From Anaerolineales bacterium UBA3499 (GTDB taxonomy: Bacteria; Chloroflexota; Anaerolineae; Anaerolineales; UBA11657): a stretch of 64,000 bases of DNA. A program made the position numbers and the translations under genes. Location: assembly GCA_002377585.1 (NCBI GenBank), contig DFQC01000038.1, positions 91,604 to 155,603 of the forward strand, in the 5' to 3' direction. The notes beneath the pieces were generated by a model. That model worked only from the letters and a program-made list of their open reading frames with translations, made no database searches and was not told the DNA's origin. Positions within the stretch are counted from its first letter, which is position 1. Each line of letters begins with the position of its first letter. This document shows, piece by piece, positions 36,408 through 45,460 of the stretch.

Positions 36408-37208
36408 TCACTCTAATGTGCGCATTTTCTCCTCAAAATTCAACAAAGAAACTCTAGCAGTTGCGTCAATTGATATAGGGGTAATTGATACTACTTTTTC
36501 TTTAGTAATAGCACAAATATCAGAATCTGATTCGGCCTCTGCATGATCTTCAGCTCGTTTATATTGAATAAGATCAGGATTACTTAGATTTGTTGGCACA
36601 AAGTACTGCTTACGAGATTGTCTTGTAATTTTCCATGCAGTATTTTCGTTAGCATTCATAGGTACATTAATATTAAGTAAGTCTACATCATTTGTGTTTT
36701 CTATATCTAACAATCTTTTTGCAAACATTCTAGTAAAGTGTATTGCACCGGCAAAATCTACATCCAATCCATGGTTAATATGACTACTCATATCAGTTTG
36801 TAATGAAACAGCTAGTGCAGGCACACCATAACTAGCTGCTTCCCATGCAGCCCCTACCGTACCTGAAATTGTCAAATCAGCTCCTAGATTTTCACCATAA
36901 TTTATCCCAGAGACAACTAAATCAGGAAGTCGCTCACTCACAACAAAAATACCGCGCTGGATGACCTGAGCTGGGGAACCACTAATAGAGTAAAAATCCC
37001 AACTAGCACCATCAATAACTTTTGCAACACTCTCGATATAACCATCCGAACTTTTAGGCATACTTCTACCAGCACCACTCTGCTGCTCTCGAGGAGCAGT
37101 AACAAGTACCCTACCCAAAGGTGCAAGAGCAATAGCAGCTGCTACCAAACCCGGTGAACTGACTCCATCATCATTGGTCAATATAATTAATCTTTTATTA
37201 TTATGCAT
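36408..37208 (-). CDS. surE: 5'/3'-nucleotidase SurE (first copy)
   Basis: 266 residues. N-terminal LTNDDGVSSPGL gives the two metal-binding Asp, VTAPREQQSGAG the loop Ser, VSGINYGENLGADLTISGTV the Asn metal ligand and phosphate site, and the late LLNINVP block is present. SurE dephosphorylates nucleoside monophosphates and is tied to stationary-phase survival. A second SurE at 53157-53939 is more canonical; this one has a divergent C-terminus. Stand-alone gene, diverging from ridA. Confidence 0.92.
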   Translation of the reverse strand: MHNNKRLIILTNDDGVSSPGLVAAAIALAPLGRVLVTAPREQQSGAGRSMPKSSDGYIESVAKVIDGASWDFYSISGSPAQVIQRGIFVVSERLPDLVVSGINYGENLGADLTISGTVGAAWEAASYGVPALAVSLQTDMSSHINHGLDVDFAGAIHFTRMFAKRLLDIENTNDVDLLNINVPMNANENTAWKITRQSRKQYFVPTNLSNPDLIQYKRAEDHAEAESDSDICAITKEKVVSITPISIDATARVSLLNFEEKMRTLE

Positions 37209-37321
37209 AATAGAATGTTACCAGTCTAGCGCCATAATGGAAACCCGTATAATATTGCATGCTGGGCGATTAAATAGATCAATAACTTACAATACCATCA
37301 ACAATAAGGATAGAAAATACT

Positions 37322-37708
37322 ATGACTAACAATAAGACAATTATTACCACTAAGAATGCTCCGGATGCAATCGGACCATACTCACAGGCTATTAAAAATG
37401 GTCGGTTAATATTCACTGCTGGTCAGATAGCTATTGACCCTAAAACTGGTGTATTAGTACCTGGAAACATTGAAGAGCAAACCCATCAAGTAATTCGGAA
37501 CATAGAAGCAATTCTTATGGCGATAGATGTCGACCTAGAAGCAGTCGTGAAAACTACCGTTTTCATGACAAATTTTTCTAATTTCACCCGCATGAACAAA
37601 GTTTATGAACAATATTTTGCGAACAATCCACCTGCACGCAGTGCTCTAGAAGTTTCTGCTTTACCACTGAGTGCACAGATTGAAATTGAATGCATAGCAA
37701 TGAAGTAA
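37322..37708 (+). CDS. ridA: RidA (YjgF/UK114) enamine/imine deaminase
   Basis: 128 residues, full length. NAPDAIGPYSQAIKNG, FTAGQIAIDP, VFMTNFSNFTRMN and PARSALEVSALP are the RidA blocks; the Arg in PARSALEV binds the substrate carboxylate, with Glu near the C-terminal IEIECIA. It hydrolyses reactive 2-aminoacrylate and similar imines formed by PLP enzymes on serine and threonine. Ribosome site AAGGATAG upstream of the ATG. Confidence 0.94.
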   Translation: MTNNKTIITTKNAPDAIGPYSQAIKNGRLIFTAGQIAIDPKTGVLVPGNIEEQTHQVIRNIEAILMAIDVDLEAVVKTTVFMTNFSNFTRMNKVYEQYFANNPPARSALEVSALPLSAQIEIECIAMK

Positions 37709-37725
37709 TGAGTTCTTTGCGAAAC

Positions 37726-37753
37726 TTGTCAGACAAATTTGCTCAGGTATAAT
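37726..37753 (+). promoter_or_regulatory. Promoter for tRNA-Val
   Basis: -35 TTGTCA (37726-37731), 16-bp spacer, perfect -10 TATAAT (37748-37753), with the tRNA starting 11 nt after the -10 box. Confidence 0.8.
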
Positions 37754-37764
37754 GGATTAGTTAC

Positions 37765-37838
37765 GGGCGGTTAGCTCAGCTGGTTAGAGCGTTGCGTTGA
37801 CATCGCAAAGGTCGTTGGTTCGAGTCCAATACCGCCCA
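37765..37838 (+). tRNA. tRNA-Val (anticodon GAC)
   Basis: 74-nt cloverleaf: acceptor GGGCGGT pairs with ACCGCCC, D-arm AGCTCAGCTGGTTAGAGC, anticodon stem TTGCG/CGCAA around TTGACAT (anticodon GAC), T-arm GTTGGTTCGAGTCCAAT. Discriminator A; CCA not encoded. Confidence 0.96.
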
Positions 37839-38032
37839 CTCAAGCATCTGTGTAACGACATAATATGCGTAAGAAATTGCAGCTAAATGAAATTTATCAA
37901 GCAATGAATTTACCATCTCCATTATGACTTATTGTCAAATATTTCGCTAATTATTGTTATATTCGTATGTGGTTTATATCATTGTGATGCCAAATAAGCT
38001 AAACTAATTCAAATTCGGAAATTTACTATTCC

Positions 38033-39832
38033 ATGAACAATCAAACCAAAGAAACATACCAAACCAGTCAACTATATCGTCTACGGCATTCGACTGCACA
38101 CATTTTAGCTCAAGCAGTTATGGAAATGTTCCCTGGAGAGGCACAAATAGCAATAGGACCTCCTATTGAAAATGGTTTTTATTATGATTTCGATTTACCT
38201 CGAGCACTGACTCTTGATGACTTACCAATGCTTGAAAAACGTATGGGTGAGATTATTGCTGGAAAACATAAATTCATTCGATCTGAACCAAACCTTGAGC
38301 AAGCACGTAATGAGTTTGCAAATCAGAAATACAAATTAGAACTAATTGAAAATATTGCAAGTCTTGACACGGTCAAAGATGATTCGGGTAAGTACGAACC
38401 AGACAAAATTTCATTCTATACTCATGACACCTTCACAGACCTATGCCGTGGACCACACTTGGAACACACAGGTGAAGTTAATCCTAAAGCTATAAAGTTG
38501 CTAAATGTTGCCGGAGCATACTGGCGCGGAGACTCAAACAACACGATGCTTCAACGCATTTATGGAACAGCTTGGAAGACACCAAAAGAGCTTCGACAAT
38601 ATCTGTGGACAATAGAGGAAGCTAAGAAACGCGATCACCGCAAACTAGGCTCGCAATTGGGTCTTTTTCACTTTTCCAATGACATAGGACCTGGGATACC
38701 ACTTTTTACGCCAGCCGGTGAAACCGTAAGACATTTGATGGAATCATATGTACGTAATGTGCAAACTAAATATGGCTATCAGCATGTGTGGACAGGACAT
38801 ATAGTCAAAGAAGACCTCTATAAAAAATCAGGCCATTATGATAACTACCGAGATGCAATGTTTCCAGGCATGACTGATGAAAATATTACATTCCGGCTAA
38901 AACCTATGAACTGTCCTAGTCACATGACTTTATTCAAAGAAATGGGCAAACATTCATATCGTGATTTACCATTACGATTAGCAGAATTTGCTACTCTTTA
39001 CCGTTATGAAAAATCAGGTGAACTCAATGGTCTTACTAGAGTACGTTCACTGACACAAGACGACTGTCATATTTTCTGTACCCCAGATCAAATACAAGAT
39101 GAATTTGCATTGGCATTAGATCTCATACAAGAAGTACTAGCAAGATATCGCTTCACAGATTATCGCGTACGTCTATCCCTACGCGATAATACGGGCAAAT
39201 ATGTACAAGATGACGCAAAATGGAAAATTGCACAGTCTGCCCTAAAAAGTGCTTTGGATGTTTCCGGACTTGATTATTATAGTGAAACTGGAGAGGCAGC
39301 TTTTTATGGTCCAAAAGCTGATTTCATGGCTCGTGATGTATTGGGACGAGAATGGCAACTATCTACCATCCAAGTAGACTTTATCCAGCCATCTAAACTA
39401 GGTCTTACGTACCATGGTGAAGACGGACAAGAACATACTCCAGTCGTTTTACATCGTGCAGTGACTGGTAGTACAGAGCGCTTTCTTGGCGTGTTGATAG
39501 AGCAATATGCAGGTGCATTTCCTGTATGGTTAGCACCAGTTCAAGCAGTGATAATCCCAATAACAGATAGAAACATCGCATACTGTCAGCAACTAAGTAC
39601 TACCCTGCAAAATGTAGGGCTAAGAGTCAATATAGACGCAGGCAATGATCGTATGAACTCCAAAATACGAAAAGCGCAAGTACAAAAAGTGCCTTATATG
39701 CTAGTCATAGGTGACAAGGAAGAACAGAGCAATTCAATATCAGTACGATCAAGATATGGAAAAAACACAAAAGTACAGTCTGTTGATGAGTTCATATCAT
39801 TAATTGAAGAAAATATTTCTTCAGGAGATTAA
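38033..39832 (+). CDS. thrS: Threonyl-tRNA synthetase (no N-terminal TGS domain)
   Basis: 599 residues. It starts directly with the editing domain: HSTAHILAQ (19-23, HxxxH) and LCRGPHLEHTG with the Cys and His of the zinc-like editing site. The class II catalytic core follows: motif 2 in LYRYEKSGELNGLTRVRS, zinc ligands in MNCPSHM and VLHRAV, motif 3 GSTERFLGVLIE. The C-terminal anticodon-binding domain (about 495-595) has QVQKVPYMLVIGDKE. Bacterial ThrS usually has about 640 residues with a TGS domain; TGS-less forms occur in some phyla. No T-box was seen upstream (37839-38032). Confidence 0.96.
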   Translation: MNNQTKETYQTSQLYRLRHSTAHILAQAVMEMFPGEAQIAIGPPIENGFYYDFDLPRALTLDDLPMLEKRMGEIIAGKHKFIRSEPNLEQARNEFANQKYKLELIENIASLDTVKDDSGKYEPDKISFYTHDTFTDLCRGPHLEHTGEVNPKAIKLLNVAGAYWRGDSNNTMLQRIYGTAWKTPKELRQYLWTIEEAKKRDHRKLGSQLGLFHFSNDIGPGIPLFTPAGETVRHLMESYVRNVQTKYGYQHVWTGHIVKEDLYKKSGHYDNYRDAMFPGMTDENITFRLKPMNCPSHMTLFKEMGKHSYRDLPLRLAEFATLYRYEKSGELNGLTRVRSLTQDDCHIFCTPDQIQDEFALALDLIQEVLARYRFTDYRVRLSLRDNTGKYVQDDAKWKIAQSALKSALDVSGLDYYSETGEAAFYGPKADFMARDVLGREWQLSTIQVDFIQPSKLGLTYHGEDGQEHTPVVLHRAVTGSTERFLGVLIEQYAGAFPVWLAPVQAVIIPITDRNIAYCQQLSTTLQNVGLRVNIDAGNDRMNSKIRKAQVQKVPYMLVIGDKEEQSNSISVRSRYGKNTKVQSVDEFISLIEENISSGD

Positions 39833-39914
39833 CAGATAATATCATTTATTAGAGTGTGAGCCAAATCATAACTCTCACTTGTGTTAGAGCTTCGTTAGAA
39901 ATCATTAGAATACC

Positions 39915-39943
39915 TTGACTGAGTACGAATGCAGTATTATCAT
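39915..39943 (+). promoter_or_regulatory. Promoter for groES-groEL
   Basis: -35 TTGACT (39915-39920), 17-bp spacer, -10 TATCAT (39938-39943). The CIRCE operator begins 11 nt after the -10 box. Confidence 0.82.
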
Positions 39944-39954
39944 CCCCGTATTAT

Positions 39955-39981
39955 TTAGCACTCGTTGTGAAGGAGTGCTAA
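39955..39981. promoter_or_regulatory. CIRCE element (HrcA operator)
   Basis: TTAGCACTC (39955-39963), nine-base spacer, GAGTGCTAA (39973-39981): an exact match to the CIRCE consensus, placed over the predicted transcription start of groES-groEL. HrcA, not encoded here, would repress the operon and release it on heat stress. Confidence 0.97.
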
Positions 39982-40024
39982 ATATATAACAGACTAAATA
40001 TAGACCACTAGGAGGCAAAAAAAG

Positions 40025-40321
40025 ATGTCACTTAATCTAAAGCCGCTAGGCGAACGCCTAATCGTAGAGCCGATAGAACAAGAAGAAACTACGGCCGGCG
40101 GCATAGTACTGCCTGAAACAGCAAAAGAAAAACCTCAAAAAGGTAAAGTGGTTGCTGTCGGGCCTGGAGCACGAGATGAAAGCGGAAATCGCATCGATAT
40201 GGATGTATCTGCTGACGATGAAGTACTGTTTGCAAAATATGCAGGTACAGAGATAAAGATTGAAGGTAAGAAATTACTTATATTAAAAGAAAGTGATGTT
40301 CTGGCAATTGTAACCGGATAA
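40025..40321 (+). CDS. groES: Co-chaperonin GroES
   Basis: 98 residues, normal for Cpn10. [22 protein letters not shown] contains the start of the mobile loop, [15 protein letters not shown] the barrel, and [30 protein letters not shown] the end. It caps the GroEL ring. Strong ribosome site AGGAGG. It lies 36 nt upstream of groEL, under CIRCE control. Confidence 0.98.
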   Translation: MSLNLKPLGERLIVEPIEQEETTAGGIVLPETAKEKPQKGKVVAVGPGARDESGNRIDMDVSADDEVLFAKYAGTEIKIEGKKLLILKESDVLAIVTG

Positions 40322-40357
40322 TACTAATAACTAGAAAAAGAGGAAAGGACTAAAATC

Positions 40358-42010
40358 ATGGCAGCAAAACAAATAGTTTTTGAGGAAGATGCCCGCCGTG
40401 CGCTTAAGGCAGGTATAGATCAGCTGGCCAATGCGGTGTCAACCACCCTAGGACCTAAAGGGCGCAACGTAGCACTAGACAAAAAATTTGGTGCGCCTAC
40501 AGTAACCCACGACGGTGTCACTGTAGCGAAAGACATAGAACTTGAAGACCCTTACGAGAACATGGGGGCTCAATTGCTTTCACAGGCAGCAACTAAAACC
40601 AACGATATAGCCGGTGATGGCACTACTACATCAACTGTACTTGCTCAGGCAATGGTACACGAAGGCCTTAAGATGGCGGCCGCCGGAGTCAATCCTATGC
40701 TTCTAAAACGAGGCATTGAGGCTGCAACTCAGGCAGTAGTTGAAAGCATTCAGTCACAATCACAACAGATTAACACCAAGGAAGAAATTGCCTCAGTGGC
40801 AGGAATTTCAGCAGCAGATGAAGAAATAGGTGGATTGATTGCTGAGGTAATGGATAAAGTAGGTAAAGATGGTGTAATAACTGTAGAAGAATCAAAAGGA
40901 CTTGAATTTGAAACCGAATATGTAGATGGTATGCAATTTGATCGCGGATACATATCACCATATTTTGTCACAAGTCCAGAATCAATGGAGTCTGCAATTG
41001 ATGATCCTTACGTATTGATTCATGACAAAAAGATATCCGCGGCACAAGACTTGGTACCCCTGCTAGAAAAATTGGTGCAGCTTGGCAAGCGGGATCTAGT
41101 CATTATTGCAGAGGATATCGAAGGCGAAGCTCTCGCCACTTTAGTGCTAAACAAAATGAGAGGCATGCTGAATGTTTTAGCAGTCAAAGCTCCAGGATTT
41201 GGCGACAGACGCAAGGCAATGCTACAAGATATTTCTGTTCTCACTGGCGGAACTGTCATTACTGAAGAACTTGGCCGTAAACTAGAAAGCACAACTGTTG
41301 CTGATCTAGGTCAGGCAGGTAAGATAATCTCTACTAAGGATGACACTACAGTCATAGATGGTAAGGGTGATGAGAAAAAGATCAAGGGTCGTATAGAGGA
41401 AATAAAGGTCGAAATCGAAAAAAGCACCTCCGACTATGATAGAGAAAAACTACAAGAACGACTCGCAAAACTAAGTGGTGGTGTAGCTGTCATTCGTGTA
41501 GGCGCTGCTACGGAGGTCGAGCTCAAAGAAAAGAAACACCGTGTTGAGGATGCCCTATCGGCAACCCGTGCAGCAGTTGAAGAAGGCATTGTTGCGGGCG
41601 GTGGAGTGACCCTAATGAACGCAGTATCTGCACTAGCAAACGTATCATTAGACAATGACGACGCGCAACGTGGAGTAGATGTTCTAGAGAAAGCACTAGA
41701 GATACCCATGCGTAAAATAGCAGCGAATGCTGGACAAGATGGGTCTGTAATCATCAACAATGTACGCCGAGCGCAAGAGGAAAATAAAAGTTCTGCAATT
41801 GGATACAATGTTATCTCAGAAGATTATGTTGATATGGTATCAGAGGGGATTATTGATCCAGCTAAAGTCACTAGAGGTGCACTTGAAAACGCTGCCTCAA
41901 TAGCAGCTATGATACTGACTACAGAAGCACTGGTAACCGAAAAGCCAGAGGCGGAAGGACCTCCAATGCCAGCAGCCCCAGACATGGGTGGCATGGGCGG
42001 CATGATGTAA
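40358..42010 (+). CDS. groEL: Chaperonin GroEL
   Basis: 550 residues. [19 protein letters not shown] near the start, [14 protein letters not shown] with the ATPase Asp (near 86), [20 protein letters not shown] and the Met/Gly-rich tail DMGGMGGMM. It folds proteins in an ATP-driven double ring with GroES. Ribosome site GAGGAAAGGA. Single copy in the window, followed by a terminator. Confidence 0.98.
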   Translation: MAAKQIVFEEDARRALKAGIDQLANAVSTTLGPKGRNVALDKKFGAPTVTHDGVTVAKDIELEDPYENMGAQLLSQAATKTNDIAGDGTTTSTVLAQAMVHEGLKMAAAGVNPMLLKRGIEAATQAVVESIQSQSQQINTKEEIASVAGISAADEEIGGLIAEVMDKVGKDGVITVEESKGLEFETEYVDGMQFDRGYISPYFVTSPESMESAIDDPYVLIHDKKISAAQDLVPLLEKLVQLGKRDLVIIAEDIEGEALATLVLNKMRGMLNVLAVKAPGFGDRRKAMLQDISVLTGGTVITEELGRKLESTTVADLGQAGKIISTKDDTTVIDGKGDEKKIKGRIEEIKVEIEKSTSDYDREKLQERLAKLSGGVAVIRVGAATEVELKEKKHRVEDALSATRAAVEEGIVAGGGVTLMNAVSALANVSLDNDDAQRGVDVLEKALEIPMRKIAANAGQDGSVIINNVRRAQEENKSSAIGYNVISEDYVDMVSEGIIDPAKVTRGALENAASIAAMILTTEALVTEKPEAEGPPMPAAPDMGGMGGMM

Positions 42011-42040
42011 GTCGCCTGAAAACTTTTGTAAACAAATATA

Positions 42041-42071
42041 AAAAAACCTCCCTTATCCGGGAGGTTTTTTT
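42041..42071. terminator. Bidirectional intrinsic terminator between groEL and serC
   Basis: CCTCCC (42047-42052) pairs with GGGAGG (42059-42064) around TTATCC, flanked by A6 on the left and T7 on the right, so it can stop transcription from both groEL (+) and serC (-). Confidence 0.92.
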
Positions 42072-42092
42072 ATATCCCTATCAATGCTATAG

Positions 42093-43187
42093 TTATCCCC
42101 ATCGATACTGAAAATCAATCATAAAATCCTGTAAAGCCTGCACACTTTCTAATGTCACAGCATTATAAATAGAAGCTCTTAAACCACCAACAGAACGGTG
42201 ACCTTTAAGATTGTGTAATCCACCGTCATATGCTTCCTTCACAAATTTTTTTTCCAGAGTTTGATCCTCAATCCTCCATGTCACATTCATTATTGATCTA
42301 CTTTCTTTGTGTGAATGACCTATATAAAATCCAGAACTTTCATCAATAGTGCTGTAAAGCAGATTGGCTTTCTCTTGGTTTATAGAGTCCATTTTAGCCA
42401 GTCCACCCACATCCTCAAGCAACCATTGAGTTACAAGATTAGCCATATAAATAGAGAAAACAGGTGGCGTATTGTAGCCGGAATCTTTAGATACGTGCAC
42501 CCTATAATCAAGCATAGAATGCAAACCGTCCGGAATACGTTCAAGCATGTCTTCTCGAATAATTACCACTGTAACTCCAGCGGGCCCAACATTTTTCTGT
42601 ACGCCAGCATACATAAGACAATAATTAGTTACAGATACCGACCTTGATAGAAAATCAGATGACATGTCACATATCAATGGCACCCCAAATGTGGGTTCCC
42701 ACTGTAGCTGTATTCCTTGAATAGTCTCATTAGATGTGATGTGCACATATGCACCACTTGATATTGGCTTAATTTCATTGAAGGATGGCATACGACTGAA
42801 TCGTTCACTTGTGCCGTCCCACAATCTACGCGCATCTCCTTCCCTAACAGCTTGCTCTATAGCTTTCTCTCCCCATGTTCCTCCCACCATATAATAAGCA
42901 ATTTCACCTGAATTACGAAGAAAATTCATAGGTACCATGGAAAATTGAAGACTAGCCCCACCAGACAAAAATAAAATATGGTAATTGTCTGGTATGTCTA
43001 GAAGACTTCGAAGATTATTCTTAGTAGTTTGGATAATCTCGTTAAATGTGTCTGACCGATGACTAATTTCCAAAACTGACATACCTTTGTGAGGCAATTC
43101 TATTAACTCTTGCTTAGCTCTCACTAAAACCGGGATCGGGAGAGCGCCAGGACCAGCAGAAAAATTGTGTACTCGGTTTTTAGTCAC
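42093..43187 (-). CDS. serC: Phosphoserine aminotransferase
   Basis: 364 residues, normal for SerC. NFSAGPGALPIPVL at the start, LFLSGGASLQFSMVPMN phosphate loop, and DMSSDFLSR followed by YAGVQKNVGPAG with the PLP Lys. It converts 3-phosphohydroxypyruvate and glutamate to phosphoserine. Phosphoserine could also feed a CysM of the O-phosphoserine type, which is of interest because of the cysteine cluster at 19.5 kb. Start is GTG with AGGAA upstream. Confidence 0.96.
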   Translation of the reverse strand: MTKNRVHNFSAGPGALPIPVLVRAKQELIELPHKGMSVLEISHRSDTFNEIIQTTKNNLRSLLDIPDNYHILFLSGGASLQFSMVPMNFLRNSGEIAYYMVGGTWGEKAIEQAVREGDARRLWDGTSERFSRMPSFNEIKPISSGAYVHITSNETIQGIQLQWEPTFGVPLICDMSSDFLSRSVSVTNYCLMYAGVQKNVGPAGVTVVIIREDMLERIPDGLHSMLDYRVHVSKDSGYNTPPVFSIYMANLVTQWLLEDVGGLAKMDSINQEKANLLYSTIDESSGFYIGHSHKESRSIMNVTWRIEDQTLEKKFVKEAYDGGLHNLKGHRSVGGLRASIYNAVTLESVQALQDFMIDFQYRWG

Positions 43188-43279
43188 AGCAAGTCAGTTC
43201 CTATGAAAAGTTTATTATAAAATAAAACTTCGAGCTTAAATTGGCTACAAGCAAAATATAACGAAACCAATTACAATTA

Positions 43280-43288
43280 TGCTATACT
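43280..43288 (+). promoter_or_regulatory. Extended -10 promoter for the PIG-L gene
   Basis: TGCTATACT (43280-43288) is an extended -10 (TGn then TATACT), about 55 nt before the ATG at 43344. The -35 is weak, as is usual for extended -10 promoters. Confidence 0.55.
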
Positions 43289-43343
43289 CTCGTCCAGACT
43301 TTATACAAACAACATCAAGTATACAAGGAATTTCATCATACCT

Positions 43344-44117
43344 ATGAAGAATAACGAACTATATTTACCCGAATCTGCTATGGCAATAATGGCTCATCCT
43401 GATGACATTGAATTTGCCTGTGCAGGAACACTAGCAAGATGGGCACAGTCCGGTTCAAGAATTTGTTATGTTGTTTGTACTAGCGGTGATGCAGGAATAG
43501 CTTCTGCTGGTATGACAAGAAAAGAAGCGGCTGCGATACGTGAGGCTGAACAAAGACAAGCAGCCAACATTGTTGGAGCTACTGACGTGGTTTACCTGCG
43601 CGAACCAGATGGAATGTTACAACCTACAATGGAAGTACGAAAAAAAATTGTGAGGGAAATACGTAGATTTAGACCAGAGGTAATTATATGTGGAGACCCC
43701 AACCTAGTTTGGGCTGGAGAAAGCTATATCAATCACCCTGACCATCGTGCTGCAGCTATGGCAGCTGTAGATGCAATATTTCCAGCAGCGGGACAGCCCA
43801 ACATGTTTGAAGAATTATCAAGCGAGAATCTTACTGCCTTCAAACCACGAAAAGTATATGCTAGCGGAACTACAGTTGACGATCAGCTGATATTATCAAT
43901 TGACGAGACTATGGATATAAAACTAAAAGCTTTGTTAGCACATCGGAGTCAGTTCCAAGGCAAGGATCCAAGTGATTCTGTAAGAGAGAGAGCTGCACAA
44001 CTAGCCGAAGGACACAATATGATGTATGCCGAAAGCTTTAGAGTCACTATCCTCGAAACCGATGAGCTCTGGGAGAAATATCAGGGAGACGCAGTCAATC
44101 GCCATCCTGGTGCATGA
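43344..44117 (+). CDS. PIG-L/LmbE-family N-deacetylase
   Basis: 257 residues. MAIMAHPDDIEFACAG holds the zinc ligands His and Asp-Asp; HPDHRAAA later supplies the third His. Family members deacetylate GlcNAc-type groups (BshB in bacillithiol, MshB in mycothiol, or antibiotic precursors). The substrate is not predictable here; the DGMLQPTMEVRKKIVREIR helix resembles BshB1-like proteins. The S41-like gene follows after 6 nt, so they are cotranscribed. Confidence 0.88.
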   Translation: MKNNELYLPESAMAIMAHPDDIEFACAGTLARWAQSGSRICYVVCTSGDAGIASAGMTRKEAAAIREAEQRQAANIVGATDVVYLREPDGMLQPTMEVRKKIVREIRRFRPEVIICGDPNLVWAGESYINHPDHRAAAMAAVDAIFPAAGQPNMFEELSSENLTAFKPRKVYASGTTVDDQLILSIDETMDIKLKALLAHRSQFQGKDPSDSVRERAAQLAEGHNMMYAESFRVTILETDELWEKYQGDAVNRHPGA

Positions 44118-44123
44118 AGTACC

Positions 44124-45419
44124 ATGTCAGTTGTAAGCTCAGTACGCAATATCAAGCATCGAATATTATGTACTTTTTTGACATTAGTATTGTTGCAAAT
44201 AAGTGGCTTACTTACTGCATGTAATTCAGAAGATACAGATAATTTAAATCTACCGACCCCATTACCTCCTTCTGATCGTACAGAACTACACTTGCGTACA
44301 TATGACGCATTTTGGACAAAACTTGAGCCTAATTATATATTTGTTGGAAGTACAGAATTTGACTGGAAACTAATGCCCATACAAACACGTAGGCAAGTGA
44401 GTTCTGGGATGACAGATGAAGAATTCGATGGTCTTATTAATTCGTTTATAGATCTATTTCCTGATGATACAGTAATATATCGAAACCGAGCGGAGCGAAT
44501 AAATGCAGACCTTAAAGCCACACTTTCTTACGAAGGTATTGGCGCCTACATATCAGTAATCAATGAACCTACCCCTCACATAGTGCTACTATCTGTTATT
44601 ACATCATCGCCAGCAGAAAAAGCAGGTCTGCGTGCTCATGATTCAATTTACTATGTAGATGGCAAACCAGTGACAGAAGAAGAAGGGATAACAGTCGTAG
44701 ATCGGATAAGAGGACCTGCCGGAAGCATTGTAACTCTTCAGGTTACTAGTCCTAATGGTAATGAACGAACGGTAGAAGTAACTCGGGAAAGACTACAAGC
44801 GGCTGACATGCTTCGCTATACCTATTTGCCAATTGCAAAGGCAGGATTAATACGTTTACCAATGGGTGGCAATGCAAACATTGTGAGTGACATGCTTACA
44901 TCTTTAGATACCCTCATAGAACAAAATGGTATGGAAAATCTAGTCATTGACATGCGAGTGGCTCATTCTAATGACGATTGGCCTCTAGAAAGTATGTTAA
45001 GTCTCTTTACTGAAGGAGAGATGGGAACCATATATACTCGCTACGACAACTATGCTTTAACTGTAGACGCACAAGATGTGTCAGGATCGCAAACTATTCC
45101 GTTAGTATTATTAGTTGGACCAGACACTCAAGGAGCTTCAGAGATTTTTGCGGCTGCCCTACAGGATAAAGGTCGCGCTACCGTGATCGGGCAACCAACC
45201 TTAGGGTATGTTTTTGATTTTGACCATTTCATTTTACCTGATGGAGGCGAAGTGTTTTTTGGAAATTCATCCTACGTCAGCCCATTAGGAAGAGACATAG
45301 GAGTACTCGGTGTAATACCTGATGTGCTTGTACAATCAAGTTGGGACCAAGTAAGTGATGAAGATAATTTCAAGTATGATGCAGTAGTGACACGCGCTAA
45401 ACTTGAATTCACACAATAG
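44124..45419 (+). CDS. S41-family peptidase homologue lacking the catalytic Ser and Lys
   Basis: 431 residues. Lipoprotein signal with lipobox GLLTAC near residue 33. A linker and cap region (about 55-135) and a PDZ domain (about 138-220, SPAEKAGLRAHDSIYYVDG) come before the S41 fold. In CtpA/Tsp a Ser and a Lys 25 residues apart form the dyad. Here the corresponding positions are Gly337 (in TQGASEIF) and Tyr362 (in PTLGYVFD), exactly 25 apart. The fold is kept and the dyad is gone, so it is probably a binding protein rather than a protease. Cotranscribed with the PIG-L gene. Confidence 0.82.
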   Translation: MSVVSSVRNIKHRILCTFLTLVLLQISGLLTACNSEDTDNLNLPTPLPPSDRTELHLRTYDAFWTKLEPNYIFVGSTEFDWKLMPIQTRRQVSSGMTDEEFDGLINSFIDLFPDDTVIYRNRAERINADLKATLSYEGIGAYISVINEPTPHIVLLSVITSSPAEKAGLRAHDSIYYVDGKPVTEEEGITVVDRIRGPAGSIVTLQVTSPNGNERTVEVTRERLQAADMLRYTYLPIAKAGLIRLPMGGNANIVSDMLTSLDTLIEQNGMENLVIDMRVAHSNDDWPLESMLSLFTEGEMGTIYTRYDNYALTVDAQDVSGSQTIPLVLLVGPDTQGASEIFAAALQDKGRATVIGQPTLGYVFDFDHFILPDGGEVFFGNSSYVSPLGRDIGVLGVIPDVLVQSSWDQVSDEDNFKYDAVVTRAKLEFTQ

Positions 45420-45460
45420 GATTTGTATTTGTCTATAGTAACCAAACTTACTGATTGATA

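Noticed and set aside
38000..38032. T-box or other tRNA-responsive leader before thrS
   Set aside because: No AGGGTGGNACC-type box or terminator is seen in 37839-38032.
41434..41808. Minus-strand open frame inside groEL (124 codons), Ser/Thr-rich
   Set aside because: Antisense shadow of a highly conserved gene; the composition reflects the reverse complement of groEL codons.
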